The position numbers and the translations under genes are program-made. The notes beneath the pieces are model-generated. The model worked only from the letters and a program-made list of their open reading frames with translations. It had not been told where the DNA came from and searched no databases. Shown here piece by piece: positions 25,302 to 32,287 of a stretch of DNA of 32,287 bases (within the stretch, counting starts at the first letter, position 1; the number at the start of each line of letters is the position of its first letter). Origin of the DNA: a bacterium (GTDB taxonomy: Bacteria > JACRDZ01 > JAQUKH01); NCBI GenBank assembly GCA_028719205.1, contig JAQUKH010000029.1, forward strand, positions 1-32,287. Direction: 5' to 3'.

Positions 25302-25313
25302 AAGGAATTCCTT
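25302..25313. other. AAGGAATTCCTT palindrome in the gvpA-gvpC gap
   Basis: A perfect 12-bp palindrome followed by TTTAAA. With a GGCG/CGCC stem at 25284-25301 just before, it forms the rest of the structured 143-base gap between gvpA and the first GvpC-like gene. No gene is seen in the gap. Confidence 0.4.
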
Positions 25314-25372
25314 TTAAACTCAGAATTGTAAAACATCAGCAGCACAATTTATGAAGATTTAAAGGGGAAATC

Positions 25373-26008
25373 ATGCTTTTAACAGAAGAAATAAAAGATA
25401 CTATTATTAATAATGTGCTCTCTTCTTATGAAGATAAGATTGAAAATATCGGAGAGATTTTCCAGGATTCCTTCCTTGATACAAGCCATGAAGTCGAAAA
25501 GATCAATAACGAGTTAAAAGATATACTTGCCAAAAATTCCTCTTTAAGAAAAAAAGATTTCGACCAAATAATGTTTGGGACTTTTTCTTTTCAGGTAAAT
25601 CGCGAAAAAGAGGTAAGGGACCTATCAAAATCATATTTTAATGAACAAAAGGAAATGTCAAAAGGCTTGAGAGAAAATTTAAAGAAATTTAAAGAATCTC
25701 TCGCGAACGGCGAGATCCAGAGAATACAGGAATTTCAGGATATGATAAGAGAAATTCTTGTCAAGCAGGAAGAAAGAAAAAATGAAGTTACCTCTAAACT
25801 AAAAGAATTTCAAAAAGAACAGGAGCTGATGGCAAAGAGTCTCAGCGATCTTTTAGCCAAAGGAAGAGAACTCAGGATAAATGACCTCAAATTAATGCTT
25901 CAGGAATTCAATACTCAGAATAAAGAACGGATGCTGGATCATAAAAACAGGAAAGAGGATATTCGAGAGAAACTAATAGAATTTAAAAAAATGCGATTGG
26001 AATTGTAA
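25373..26008 (+). CDS. GvpC-like coiled-coil gas vesicle protein (first copy)
   Basis: The 211-residue protein is almost wholly helical and charged, with no Cys or signal peptide. Three copies of R-x3-[VIL]-x2-[KM]-L-x-E-F start at R135, R168 and R193 and end at F146, F179 and F204. The F residues are spaced 25, 33 and 25 from F121 on, so a 33-residue period is mixed with a shorter one. Length, position right after gvpA and helical repeats fit a GvpC-type outer strengthening protein. The repeat is less regular than in the next gene. An AAAGGGG ribosome site precedes the ATG. The gvpC call is inference. Confidence 0.55.
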   Translation: MLLTEEIKDTIINNVLSSYEDKIENIGEIFQDSFLDTSHEVEKINNELKDILAKNSSLRKKDFDQIMFGTFSFQVNREKEVRDLSKSYFNEQKEMSKGLRENLKKFKESLANGEIQRIQEFQDMIREILVKQEERKNEVTSKLKEFQKEQELMAKSLSDLLAKGRELRINDLKLMLQEFNTQNKERMLDHKNRKEDIREKLIEFKKMRLEL

Positions 26009-26082
26009 TAACATGTTGAAAACACCATTTGTTGTAAATTTATCGATTTAACCGGCCATAATAGGCACAAAAAGGAGAAAAA

Positions 26083-26748
26083 ATGGGAATAGCTGAAGGC
26101 ATGAAAACTATTGTAGAAAATATTGTTGACTCGCACAAGGGCCGGACAAAAGAAATCAATAGTGTAATAATGGATACAAAAAATATTTTAAAAGAAGCAA
26201 AGACAACCTTACATGATTTTAGCAGGGAACGTAAGACAAATGCTTCCGAACAGGCAAAAAAATTAGCCGGTTTTACATCTGATCTGACAAAGAATGTGGG
26301 TGATATGCTTAAAGAGTTCAGGGAAAACCGTGAAGAAATGAGTGAAGAGCAGTCAAAAAATTTAGGCATTTTTATGGGGAGACTGGAAGATGATGTGGAA
26401 AAATTAAAAAAAGGCGTAAGCTTAATGATGAATGATTTTAAGAAAGATCGTGAAAAGTCTGCGTCCGAACTGAGAGAAAAGCTTGCCAAAGAAGTAACTG
26501 ACATTAAGGCTCATGTAAGCGGGCTTTTAGATGAAGCGGAGGACCTTATCAGCGGATACAGGTCGGATATGGTAGAGGCAAAAAAAGCATGGCAGGGGAT
26601 CTCTTCTACTTTATCTAAATCCGGAAAAGCAGGAATAATGGCAAAGATTGAAGCAGGAGAGAAAATAACTACTGTTGAAAAAAATGCTGAGAAAAAGCCT
26701 GTTGAAAATAAAACTGAAAAGAAGGCCGCAAAAAAGAAGAAAAAATAG
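26083..26748 (+). CDS. GvpC-like gas vesicle protein with 33-residue repeats
   Basis: The 221-residue protein has three imperfect helical repeats: 43-75, 76-115 and 116-148, of 33, 40 (33 plus one heptad) and 33 residues. The register is set by F46/F79/F119, R50/R83/R123 and L61/L94/L134; F64/F97 add to it. Cyanobacterial GvpC as I recall it has 33-residue repeats with the same R-x10-L-x2-F frame. This supports a GvpC that wraps the outside of the shell. The C-terminal 25 residues are Lys/Ala-rich, unlike the cyanobacterial end. A strong AAAGGAG site precedes the ATG. Confidence 0.68.
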   Translation: MGIAEGMKTIVENIVDSHKGRTKEINSVIMDTKNILKEAKTTLHDFSRERKTNASEQAKKLAGFTSDLTKNVGDMLKEFRENREEMSEEQSKNLGIFMGRLEDDVEKLKKGVSLMMNDFKKDREKSASELREKLAKEVTDIKAHVSGLLDEAEDLISGYRSDMVEAKKAWQGISSTLSKSGKAGIMAKIEAGEKITTVEKNAEKKPVENKTEKKAAKKKKK

Positions 26749-26763
26749 GGGAGGTAGATAATA

Positions 26764-27693
26764 ATGGTTGATGAGATGACTACAGTATTAGATCCAAGTC
26801 CCATGCACGACTTTGTGGAAACAAAGTATATAAAAGATATCAGTGACAGGGCGCTTTCTTATATCCAGGCGGGATTCCCGGTTCATTTCAGAGGCACCTC
26901 CGGGACAGGCAAGACAACACTCGCGATGCACATAGCAAGCAAGATCGAAAGGCCAGTGGTAATGATCCACGGAGATGAAGAATTTAAAACATCCGATCTT
27001 GTCGGGGGCGAATACGGATACAGGATGAAAAAGGTTGTGGACAGATTTATATCAAGGGTACTTAAGACGGAAGAGGATATGGTAAAACGCTGGGTAGATA
27101 ACCGGCTTACCATTGCCTGCAAGTACGGATATACATTGGTATATGATGAATTTACACGTTCACGGCCGGAGGCAAATAATATACTTCTTTCTATTTTGCA
27201 GGAAAAGATGATGGACCTGCCTATGGGAAGGGGGGGTAATGAACCTTATTTACGGGTAGACCCGAATTTTACGGCGATATTTACATCCAATCCAGAGGAA
27301 TACGCGGGTGTGCACAGGAGCCAGGATGCCCTTCGTGACAGGATGATCACTATGGACCTGGATCATTTTGACTATGAGACAGAAGTAGCCATTACAAGAG
27401 CAAAATCTCTTTTGGAAAAGAAGGATACAGAGGTAATAGTTAACATTGTCCGGGGCTTGAGGGATTCAGGGAAATGTGAATTCGCGCCGACCATCCGTGG
27501 CTGTATCATGATCGCCAAGACCCTGAAGGTTAGAAATATAACCCTGGGAAAGGCCAACGGGGTTTTTAAACAGATGTGCCAGGATATTCTGGCATCCGAA
27601 ACAAGCAGGGTTGGTTCAAAAACAAACCAGAACAGGGTAAGAGAAGTAGTAAAAGATATAGTTGAGAAGGAACTGGGAGGAGGAAAAAAATGA
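26764..27693 (+). CDS. gvpN: Gas vesicle protein GvpN (MoxR-type AAA ATPase)
   Basis: GvpN is needed for full-size gas vesicles and acts on the growing shell, apparently together with GvpC. The 309-residue protein has Walker A GTSGTGKT at 44-51, Walker B ending in DE at 128-129 (LVYDEFTRSR), and the sensor region IFTSNPEEYAGVHRSQDALRDRM. The MIHGDEEFKTSDLVGG stretch and the FxTSNP motif are family hallmarks. A gap of 15 bases follows the previous gene, with GGGGAGG upstream. It overlaps the next gene by ATGA. Confidence 0.97.
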   Translation: MVDEMTTVLDPSPMHDFVETKYIKDISDRALSYIQAGFPVHFRGTSGTGKTTLAMHIASKIERPVVMIHGDEEFKTSDLVGGEYGYRMKKVVDRFISRVLKTEEDMVKRWVDNRLTIACKYGYTLVYDEFTRSRPEANNILLSILQEKMMDLPMGRGGNEPYLRVDPNFTAIFTSNPEEYAGVHRSQDALRDRMITMDLDHFDYETEVAITRAKSLLEKKDTEVIVNIVRGLRDSGKCEFAPTIRGCIMIAKTLKVRNITLGKANGVFKQMCQDILASETSRVGSKTNQNRVREVVKDIVEKELGGGKK

Positions 27694-27995
27694 AAGGAAT
27701 GCTTCAGGTACCAGGCGCGAGAGATGTAAAAAGTATTCATTCCGCGGGTTTGAGGGCTATCCCTAAAATCCAAAGGTCAAGTTATTTAGAACTATATACG
27801 TTCAAAAGAGAAAAGGACAGACTGGAAAAAGAAATTTTCGCGTTAGATAAAAGAAGGAATACGGCAAGCAGGATGTTAAACGGCCTTTATCAGCGGATCG
27901 AAACACTGGAAAAAGAAATACAAGAGGAAGGGAAAATTAAGACCTACACGAATATACCGGCGAAACCGGTAAAAAAAATGACGATTAATTATTAA
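27690..27995 (+). CDS. Small coiled-coil protein in the GvpV position
   Basis: The 101-residue product starts with an unusual segment rich in Gly, Ala and Pro (VPGARDVKSIHSAGLRAIPK). A coiled coil at about residues 33-80 and a short Lys/Pro tail follow. In the Serratia sp. 39006 cluster the gene order is gvpA-gvpC-gvpN-gvpV, so position suggests GvpV; I cannot confirm sequence relatedness. Translation is coupled to gvpN by an ATGA overlap. It might bind GvpN or the shell. Confidence 0.5.
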   Translation: MKGMLQVPGARDVKSIHSAGLRAIPKIQRSSYLELYTFKREKDRLEKEIFALDKRRNTASRMLNGLYQRIETLEKEIQEEGKIKTYTNIPAKPVKKMTINY

Positions 27996-28069
27996 AACCC
28001 CCTTTATTCCCCCTTATCAGGGGGATAATTCAAGTTTTTCCCCTGATAAGGGGAGATCAAGAGGGGTTA
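27996..28069. repeat. C-rich palindromic repeat inside the gas vesicle operon (family A, copy 3)
   Basis: Two hairpins, CCCCC-TTATCA-GGGGG and CCCC-TGATAA-GGGG, face each other. The outer flanks AACCCCCTTTATT and GATCAAGAGGGGTT also pair, so the unit folds as one long inverted repeat. It sits between the GvpV-position gene and the Hsp20 gene and must be transcribed with them. Confidence 0.8.
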
Positions 28070-28096
28070 GAATTTAGTAATAAAAGAGGGGAAAAA

Positions 28097-28621
28097 ATGG
28101 CAAAAGAAAAAAAATCGAAAACGGATAAAGAAGAAGGTGTGAATTTAGATTTCGGTATGGGAGGCTTATTAAAAGGAATTAATAATATAATCGACATGGC
28201 TGTTAAATTAGAAGAGGCAGGAGGTGAAATTAAAAAAGAAGGAGAGATTGATTTAGACCATCTCAGAAAAGGTATGAAGGGCGTGTTTGGTTTTTCCGTG
28301 AGGACAGCGACAGGCGGGAAAACTGTAGTTGAACCCTTTGGCAATATTAAAAAAACACCCAAAGGGCCAAAGGTTGAAGAAGAGAGAGAGCCTATTATTG
28401 ATATCTTTGATGAAAAAGAAGAGATTAAAATTTACGCTGAGATGCCGGGTGTTAATGAAGGGGATATAAAGATAGATCTGAAAGGTGATATTCTTGAAAT
28501 TTCAGCTGAAACCGGTGACAGGAAATATCATAAAGAAATCTTACTGCCCGCGAAGGTAAGGGCAGACACAATTAAATTTTTCTATAAAAACGGTATGTTA
28601 GAGGTAAAGGTAAAAAAATGA
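28097..28621 (+). CDS. gvpH: Hsp20-type gas vesicle protein GvpH
   Basis: The 174-residue protein has an alpha-crystallin (Hsp20) domain from about residue 100 to the end: YAEMPGVNEGDIKIDLKGD and then FFYKNGMLEVKVKK. The N-terminal 95 residues are Lys/Gly-rich and not part of the fold. Hsp20-like GvpH proteins occur in archaeal and many bacterial gas vesicle clusters, where they may keep shell proteins soluble. The usual I-x-I tail after the domain is missing; the protein ends in VKVKK. It overlaps the ATPase gene by ATGA. Confidence 0.85.
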   Translation: MAKEKKSKTDKEEGVNLDFGMGGLLKGINNIIDMAVKLEEAGGEIKKEGEIDLDHLRKGMKGVFGFSVRTATGGKTVVEPFGNIKKTPKGPKVEEEREPIIDIFDEKEEIKIYAEMPGVNEGDIKIDLKGDILEISAETGDRKYHKEILLPAKVRADTIKFFYKNGMLEVKVKK

Positions 28622-29553
28622 ATGGATTAACCGGTTTAACAGACTCCTCATTAAAATTGATCTTATTTGGCGGGAAGGGCGGGGTTGGAAAGACAACCTG
28701 CAGTGTAGGTACAGGCTTATATTTATCTGAGGGGTTGAAGACACTTTTAATCTCGACAGATCCGGCGCATTCACTTGGTGACAGCCTGGGCCAGGAAATA
28801 GGTGATACTGTGCGGCAGGTAAAGGATATAACTAATCTAAGCGCTCTTGAAATAAGCGCTGAAAAGGCGCTTTCTAAATTTAAGGTAGTATATGAATCCC
28901 AGATAATGAAGATTTTAGGGACATCTACTTATTTAGATGATGAAGATATTGATTCAATTTTTTCTTTGTCTATTCCGGGTATAGATGAGGTCATGGGATT
29001 TAAAGCCATCATTGATCTTATTAACGATGCTAAATTTGATAAATACATTGTAGATACCGCGCCGACAGGCCACACCTTAAGGCTTTTGACATTGCCCGGG
29101 CTTTTAGATCAATGGATCAAGGTTATGGCAAAGATGAGATGGAAGTACAGGTATACGGTTGAAACGTTTGCCGGTGAATATAATCCTGATGAAGGCGATG
29201 ATTTTATTCTGGAGATGAAAAAGACAGTAAAAAGAATTGAGGAATTACTTCGTGATGAAAAGCGATGCGAGTTTGTTGTGGTAACAATTCCGGAAGAGAT
29301 GGCTGTTTTAGAGACAGAAAGATTAATAAATAATTTAACAAAATATGGGATAGCGGTAAAACAACTGGTTATTAATAATGTTTTAGAGTGGAATGAGTGT
29401 GATTTTTGCAGGGAAAGAAGAAAGGTGCAGGAAAAATATATTAACCAGATAAAAAAGAAATTTGGTAATTTACAGATAACTAATATACCTTTACAGGCTC
29501 AAGAGGTTAAAGGGATAACCGCTTTGAATAATTTCAAAAAATTATTATTTTAA
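28618..29553 (+). CDS. ArsA/Get3-type P-loop ATPase in the gas vesicle operon
   Basis: The 311-residue single-domain protein has the deviant Walker A GGKGGVGKT at 18-26, the switch segment DPAHSLGDSLGQ near 50-65, and DTAPTGHTLRLL. A C-x-x-C pair at C261/C264 (CDFCRER) lies where Get3-type ATPases form their zinc-linked dimer. ArsA exports arsenite with ArsB; Get3 delivers tail-anchored membrane proteins. No ArsB is present, and the neighbours are gas vesicle genes. A targeting or chaperone role for the hydrophobic shell protein is therefore a reasonable inference. It ends one base before the AAA ATPase gene. Confidence 0.88.
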   Translation: MNGLTGLTDSSLKLILFGGKGGVGKTTCSVGTGLYLSEGLKTLLISTDPAHSLGDSLGQEIGDTVRQVKDITNLSALEISAEKALSKFKVVYESQIMKILGTSTYLDDEDIDSIFSLSIPGIDEVMGFKAIIDLINDAKFDKYIVDTAPTGHTLRLLTLPGLLDQWIKVMAKMRWKYRYTVETFAGEYNPDEGDDFILEMKKTVKRIEELLRDEKRCEFVVVTIPEEMAVLETERLINNLTKYGIAVKQLVINNVLEWNECDFCRERRKVQEKYINQIKKKFGNLQITNIPLQAQEVKGITALNNFKKLLF

Positions 29554-29554
29554 T

Positions 29555-31714
29555 ATGGGAAATCAGAATATGGTTTTAACACTTAAAGTAAAAGAGGCGC
29601 TGTCAAAAGATGTAGGCAGGGCCGTTGTCAGGATAGATCCGAAAGATATGAGAACCCTTGGATTAGAAGTGGGTGATATCGTAGAGGTTCAAGGCAAGAG
29701 AAGCACACCTGCTAAAGTAATGCCTTGTTATGTTGAGGAAAGAGATAAAAAAATAATTCAGATCGACGGGATATCGCGTGAGAACGCGCAGGTTGGGCTT
29801 GACGAAAAGGTAAAAATTAAAAAGGTTGATTATAATCCGGCAAGTAAAATAGTGCTTTCCACTATAAGCGGGCCGGGTTTTTCCAATACCCAATATCTCG
29901 GTTCTTTGATAGAAGGCCTTCCGTTAATTACAGGGGACCGGATCAGGACCGCGTTATTCGGATCAAAGTATTGTGAGTTCAGGGTCATAGATACAGTGCC
30001 TGCCAACGTGGTTTTAGTGGGGCCGAACACACTTATAAAGATGGATTTAAAGGATGCGAAAGATACGGTTGAACAGTCGAGGGCGAAGGTTTCATATGAG
30101 GATATTGGAGGCCTGGGACCTCAGATCCAAAGGATAAGAGAAATGATAGAATTGCCTTTGAGATACCCTGAGGTTTTTGAGAAATTAGGGATTGACGCGC
30201 CTAAAGGCGTTTTACTTTATGGCCCTCCCGGTACTGGGAAAACCTTAATAGCCCGCGCGGTGGCAAATGAGACGGATGCGTATTTCACCCATATATCAGG
30301 GCCTGAAGTAATGGGGAAATTTTATGGAGAAAGCGAGGGGCGTTTAAGAGGCGTGTTTGAAGATGCTCAAAAACATGCGCCCGCGATTATTTTTATTGAT
30401 GAGATAGACGCGATCGCCCCGAAACGAGAGGATATGGGTTCTGAAAAACAGGTTGAGAGGCGTGTGGTGGCTCAGCTTTTATCTTTACTTGATGGTTTAG
30501 AGAAAAGGGGTCAGGTCATAGTAATAGGCGCGACGAATATCCCAAACGCTTTGGATCCCGCGTTAAGGAGACCCGGCAGGTTTGACCGGGAGATATCTAT
30601 CCCGATACCTGATAAAAACGGAAGATTAAAAATACTTGAGATATATACAAGGGGCATGCCTCTGGAAGAAAATCTGGATTTAGGGAAAATAGCCGGGATG
30701 ACCCATGGTTTTGTCGGCGCGGACCTGGAGGCCCTGGCAAGGGAATCAGCGATGTCGGAGCTTCGCAAGATTATGCCGCTGATAGATTTTGGAATGGAAA
30801 TTCCCTATGAAACCCTGGTTGGATTAAAAGTGACAATGGATGATTTTTTAGAGGGAATGAAAGAGGTTGAACCTTCGGCGATCCGCGAGTTTTTTATAGA
30901 GGTGCCTAATGTTAAGTGGGATGATGTCGGAGGCTTGGATGAAATAAAGGAAGAATTAAAAGAGGCGATAGAATGGCCGCTCAAATATGCTGATGTTTTT
31001 AAGAAAGCGAATACTAACCCTCCCAAGGGGATCTTACTTTACGGGCCGCCCGGAACAGGAAAGACCCTTTTAGTTAAGGCCGCGGCGACTGAAAGCGGGG
31101 TAAATTTTATCTCCGTGAAAGGGCCTTCTCTGGTATCAAAATATATAGGAGAGAGTGAACGTGCGATCCGCGAGGTATTTAAGACCGCTAAACAGGCGTC
31201 GCCCTGTATTTTATTTTTTGATGAAATAGATGCCATTGTTCCTAAAAGAGGCTCTTCGGGTGACAATAATGTTATAGAGCGCGTGATCAGCCAGTTTCTG
31301 ACTGAGATGGATGGGATCGAGGAACTTAAAGGCGTGATGGTTTTAGGCGCCACGAACAGATTAGATATTATTGATCCCGCGATAATAAGGAGCGGCAGGT
31401 TTGATCTTTTGCTTGGTTTATCGCAGCCTTCCGAAAAAGACAGGGAAAAAATATTTAAAATACATACCAAAAATAAACCTTTGGCTGGTGATGTGGACCT
31501 GAAGGCAATGGTAAAACAAACAAATGACAGGACGGGGGCTGATGTTGAATTTATTTGCCGAAGGGCATCGATGCTCGCGGTAAAGGAATACATTGAAGAG
31601 CAAAGAGCAAAGGGCATAGAGCATGGAGCAGATAACAAAGAAGAATTAAAAATTTCAAAGAGGCATTTTGAGGAGGCTATTAAAAACAGAGCTTCAAACT
31701 TTAGAACAATTTAA
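29555..31714 (+). CDS. Cdc48/VCP-type double AAA ATPase
   Basis: The 719-residue protein has the classic Cdc48 layout. A Cdc48-N domain covers about 1-100, with EALSKDVGRAVVRIDPKDM and GLEVGDIVEVQG. D1 has Walker A GPPGTGKT at 223-230 and Walker B IIFIDEIDAI. D2 has Walker A at 497-504 and ILFFDEIDAI. Arg-finger regions (RRPGRFD and RSGRFD) are intact. Cdc48 unfolds or extracts proteins; it is common in archaea and eukaryotes and patchy in bacteria. Its place in a gas vesicle operon suggests work on shell proteins, by analogy with Cdc48 genes reported in some gas vesicle clusters. Overall length is slightly short of archaeal VAT. Confidence 0.94.
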   Translation: MGNQNMVLTLKVKEALSKDVGRAVVRIDPKDMRTLGLEVGDIVEVQGKRSTPAKVMPCYVEERDKKIIQIDGISRENAQVGLDEKVKIKKVDYNPASKIVLSTISGPGFSNTQYLGSLIEGLPLITGDRIRTALFGSKYCEFRVIDTVPANVVLVGPNTLIKMDLKDAKDTVEQSRAKVSYEDIGGLGPQIQRIREMIELPLRYPEVFEKLGIDAPKGVLLYGPPGTGKTLIARAVANETDAYFTHISGPEVMGKFYGESEGRLRGVFEDAQKHAPAIIFIDEIDAIAPKREDMGSEKQVERRVVAQLLSLLDGLEKRGQVIVIGATNIPNALDPALRRPGRFDREISIPIPDKNGRLKILEIYTRGMPLEENLDLGKIAGMTHGFVGADLEALARESAMSELRKIMPLIDFGMEIPYETLVGLKVTMDDFLEGMKEVEPSAIREFFIEVPNVKWDDVGGLDEIKEELKEAIEWPLKYADVFKKANTNPPKGILLYGPPGTGKTLLVKAAATESGVNFISVKGPSLVSKYIGESERAIREVFKTAKQASPCILFFDEIDAIVPKRGSSGDNNVIERVISQFLTEMDGIEELKGVMVLGATNRLDIIDPAIIRSGRFDLLLGLSQPSEKDREKIFKIHTKNKPLAGDVDLKAMVKQTNDRTGADVEFICRRASMLAVKEYIEEQRAKGIEHGADNKEELKISKRHFEEAIKNRASNFRTI

Positions 31715-31727
31715 AGGAGGATTAAAG

Positions 31728-31847
31728 ATGTTAAAGATCATTGAAAAAATTAAAAATTTATTCACGTGTAAAAAGAAAGAAGAAGAATTAACGCCACAGC
31801 AGGAAAAGCCTGAAGCAGAAGAACCTAAACCAGAAGAAAAAAAATAA
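31728..31847 (+). CDS. 39-residue peptide with basic helix and acidic tail
   Basis: An AAAGGAGG site 8 bases upstream of the ATG and a clean 39-codon frame support this tiny gene. The N-terminal MLKIIEKIKNLF could be an amphipathic helix, with a lone Cys at 14. The tail is rich in Glu, Pro and Lys (PEAEEPKPEEKK). It could be a membrane- or shell-binding peptide, but nothing here proves it. No family is recognised. It lies between the Cdc48-type gene and gvpF/L. Confidence 0.6.
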   Translation: MLKIIEKIKNLFTCKKKEEELTPQQEKPEAEEPKPEEKK

Positions 31848-31867
31848 TAAATTGAGGGTAGAATTTT

Positions 31868-32287
31868 ATGGCTGAAATCGGAAAATATATTTATGGGATT
31901 ATAAATTCCAATACAACATTACATCTTTCTGTTCCAAAAGATTTTTCCGGGGCTGAAGGCGTCAGTGACGGTGTTTATACAATTCCTTATCATGATATTT
32001 CGGCAATGGTAAGGGATTGTGAGGTGTTTGATTATACCTCCGTGCCTAATGATATTGGCGTCAGGATGTTACTCAAGCATCAGACGATTATTGAAAGAAT
32101 CATGAATTCCGGGATCACGGTTATCCCTGTAAAGTTAGGGACCTTTATTCAGGATGAGGTGGAGATCAAACATGTTTTAGATAAAGGATATAACCTCATA
32201 AAAGATGTTTTGGATAAAATAAACGATAAGATAGAGATTGATGTCGCTGTTACGTGGAATGATTTTCCTTCATTCATAAAAGAGATA
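31868..32287 (+). CDS. Gas vesicle protein GvpF/GvpL, 5' part
   Basis: The frame is open to the window edge (140 codons visible). The N-terminus GKYIYGIINSN and the segment VIPVKLGTFIQDE are family hallmarks of GvpF/GvpL, which bind GvpA and start vesicle assembly. F and L cannot be told apart from this part. A GAGGGTAGA site precedes the ATG. The C-terminal domain and any gvpG, gvpK or gvpJ genes lie outside the window. Confidence 0.93.
   Translation, partial: MAEIGKYIYGIINSNTTLHLSVPKDFSGAEGVSDGVYTIPYHDISAMVRDCEVFDYTSVPNDIGVRMLLKHQTIIERIMNSGITVIPVKLGTFIQDEVEIKHVLDKGYNLIKDVLDKINDKIEIDVAVTWNDFPSFIKEI

Noticed and set aside
490-28069. CRISPR array from the repeated palindromes
   Set aside because: The repeats are few, far apart, lack regular spacers and differ in core sequence; no cas gene is present.
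1-32287. tRNA or rRNA genes
   Set aside because: No cloverleaf with a GTTCRA arm or rRNA core sequence was seen in any intergenic gap on either strand.

Overview
The window looks like a chromosomal segment of an uncultivated Gram-negative-type bacterium, moderately AT-rich, with tightly packed operons and many palindromic intergenic repeats. It carries an MEP isoprenoid pathway (ispG, dxr), a periplasmic DegP-type protease with a signal peptide, and an RseP-type site-2 protease. The gene order recA-alaS, the repeat types and an Hsp20/ArsA/Cdc48-bearing gas vesicle operon fit a candidate phylum such as Omnitrophota or a relative. That placement is inference with low confidence; no rRNA or tRNA gene is present to test it.

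Layout. (1) Positions 1-12217, plus strand, housekeeping: 3' end of a transaldolase-like gene, ispG, CinA C-terminal domain, thpR, recA, alaS, a tiny basic ribosomal-type protein, a 59-residue Cys-containing protein, a DUF5683-like membrane protein, a TPR protein, a YycJ/WalJ-like metallo-beta-lactamase-fold protein, a DegP/HtrA protease, purB and an isoprenylcysteine-methyltransferase-like membrane enzyme. (2) Positions 12326-21540, minus strand: tsf-pyrH-frr-uppS-cdsA-dxr-rseP, followed by a LytS-type histidine kinase, a LytTR response regulator and a cyclopropane-fatty-acid synthase. A good sigma-70-like promoter lies in front of tsf; rpsB, the usual partner of tsf, is absent. (3) Positions 21846-24921, plus strand, visibly more AT-rich: a block of regulators (XRE-cupin, PilZ, MEDS-PAS-LuxR, short MerR-type). 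(4) Positions 25023-32287, plus strand: a gas vesicle operon with gvpA, two GvpC-like coiled-coil proteins, gvpN, a GvpV-position protein, an Hsp20-type GvpH, an ArsA/Get3-type ATPase, a two-domain Cdc48-type AAA ATPase, a 39-residue peptide and the 5' part of gvpF/L. The operon runs off the right edge, so gvpG, gvpK, gvpJ/S and others may lie beyond it.

How it works together. GvpA should build the protein shell of gas vesicles. The repeat proteins probably bind its outside, GvpN and GvpF/L help assembly, and Hsp20, the ArsA-type ATPase and the Cdc48-type ATPase form an apparent chaperone/remodelling module. The regulators just upstream could link buoyancy to redox state, c-di-GMP or a small molecule. 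The second GvpC-like protein has 33-residue repeats whose register matches what I recall of cyanobacterial GvpC. Four families of palindromic repeats sit in the intergenic gaps, three of them inside operons; one extends the ispG reading frame falsely upstream.
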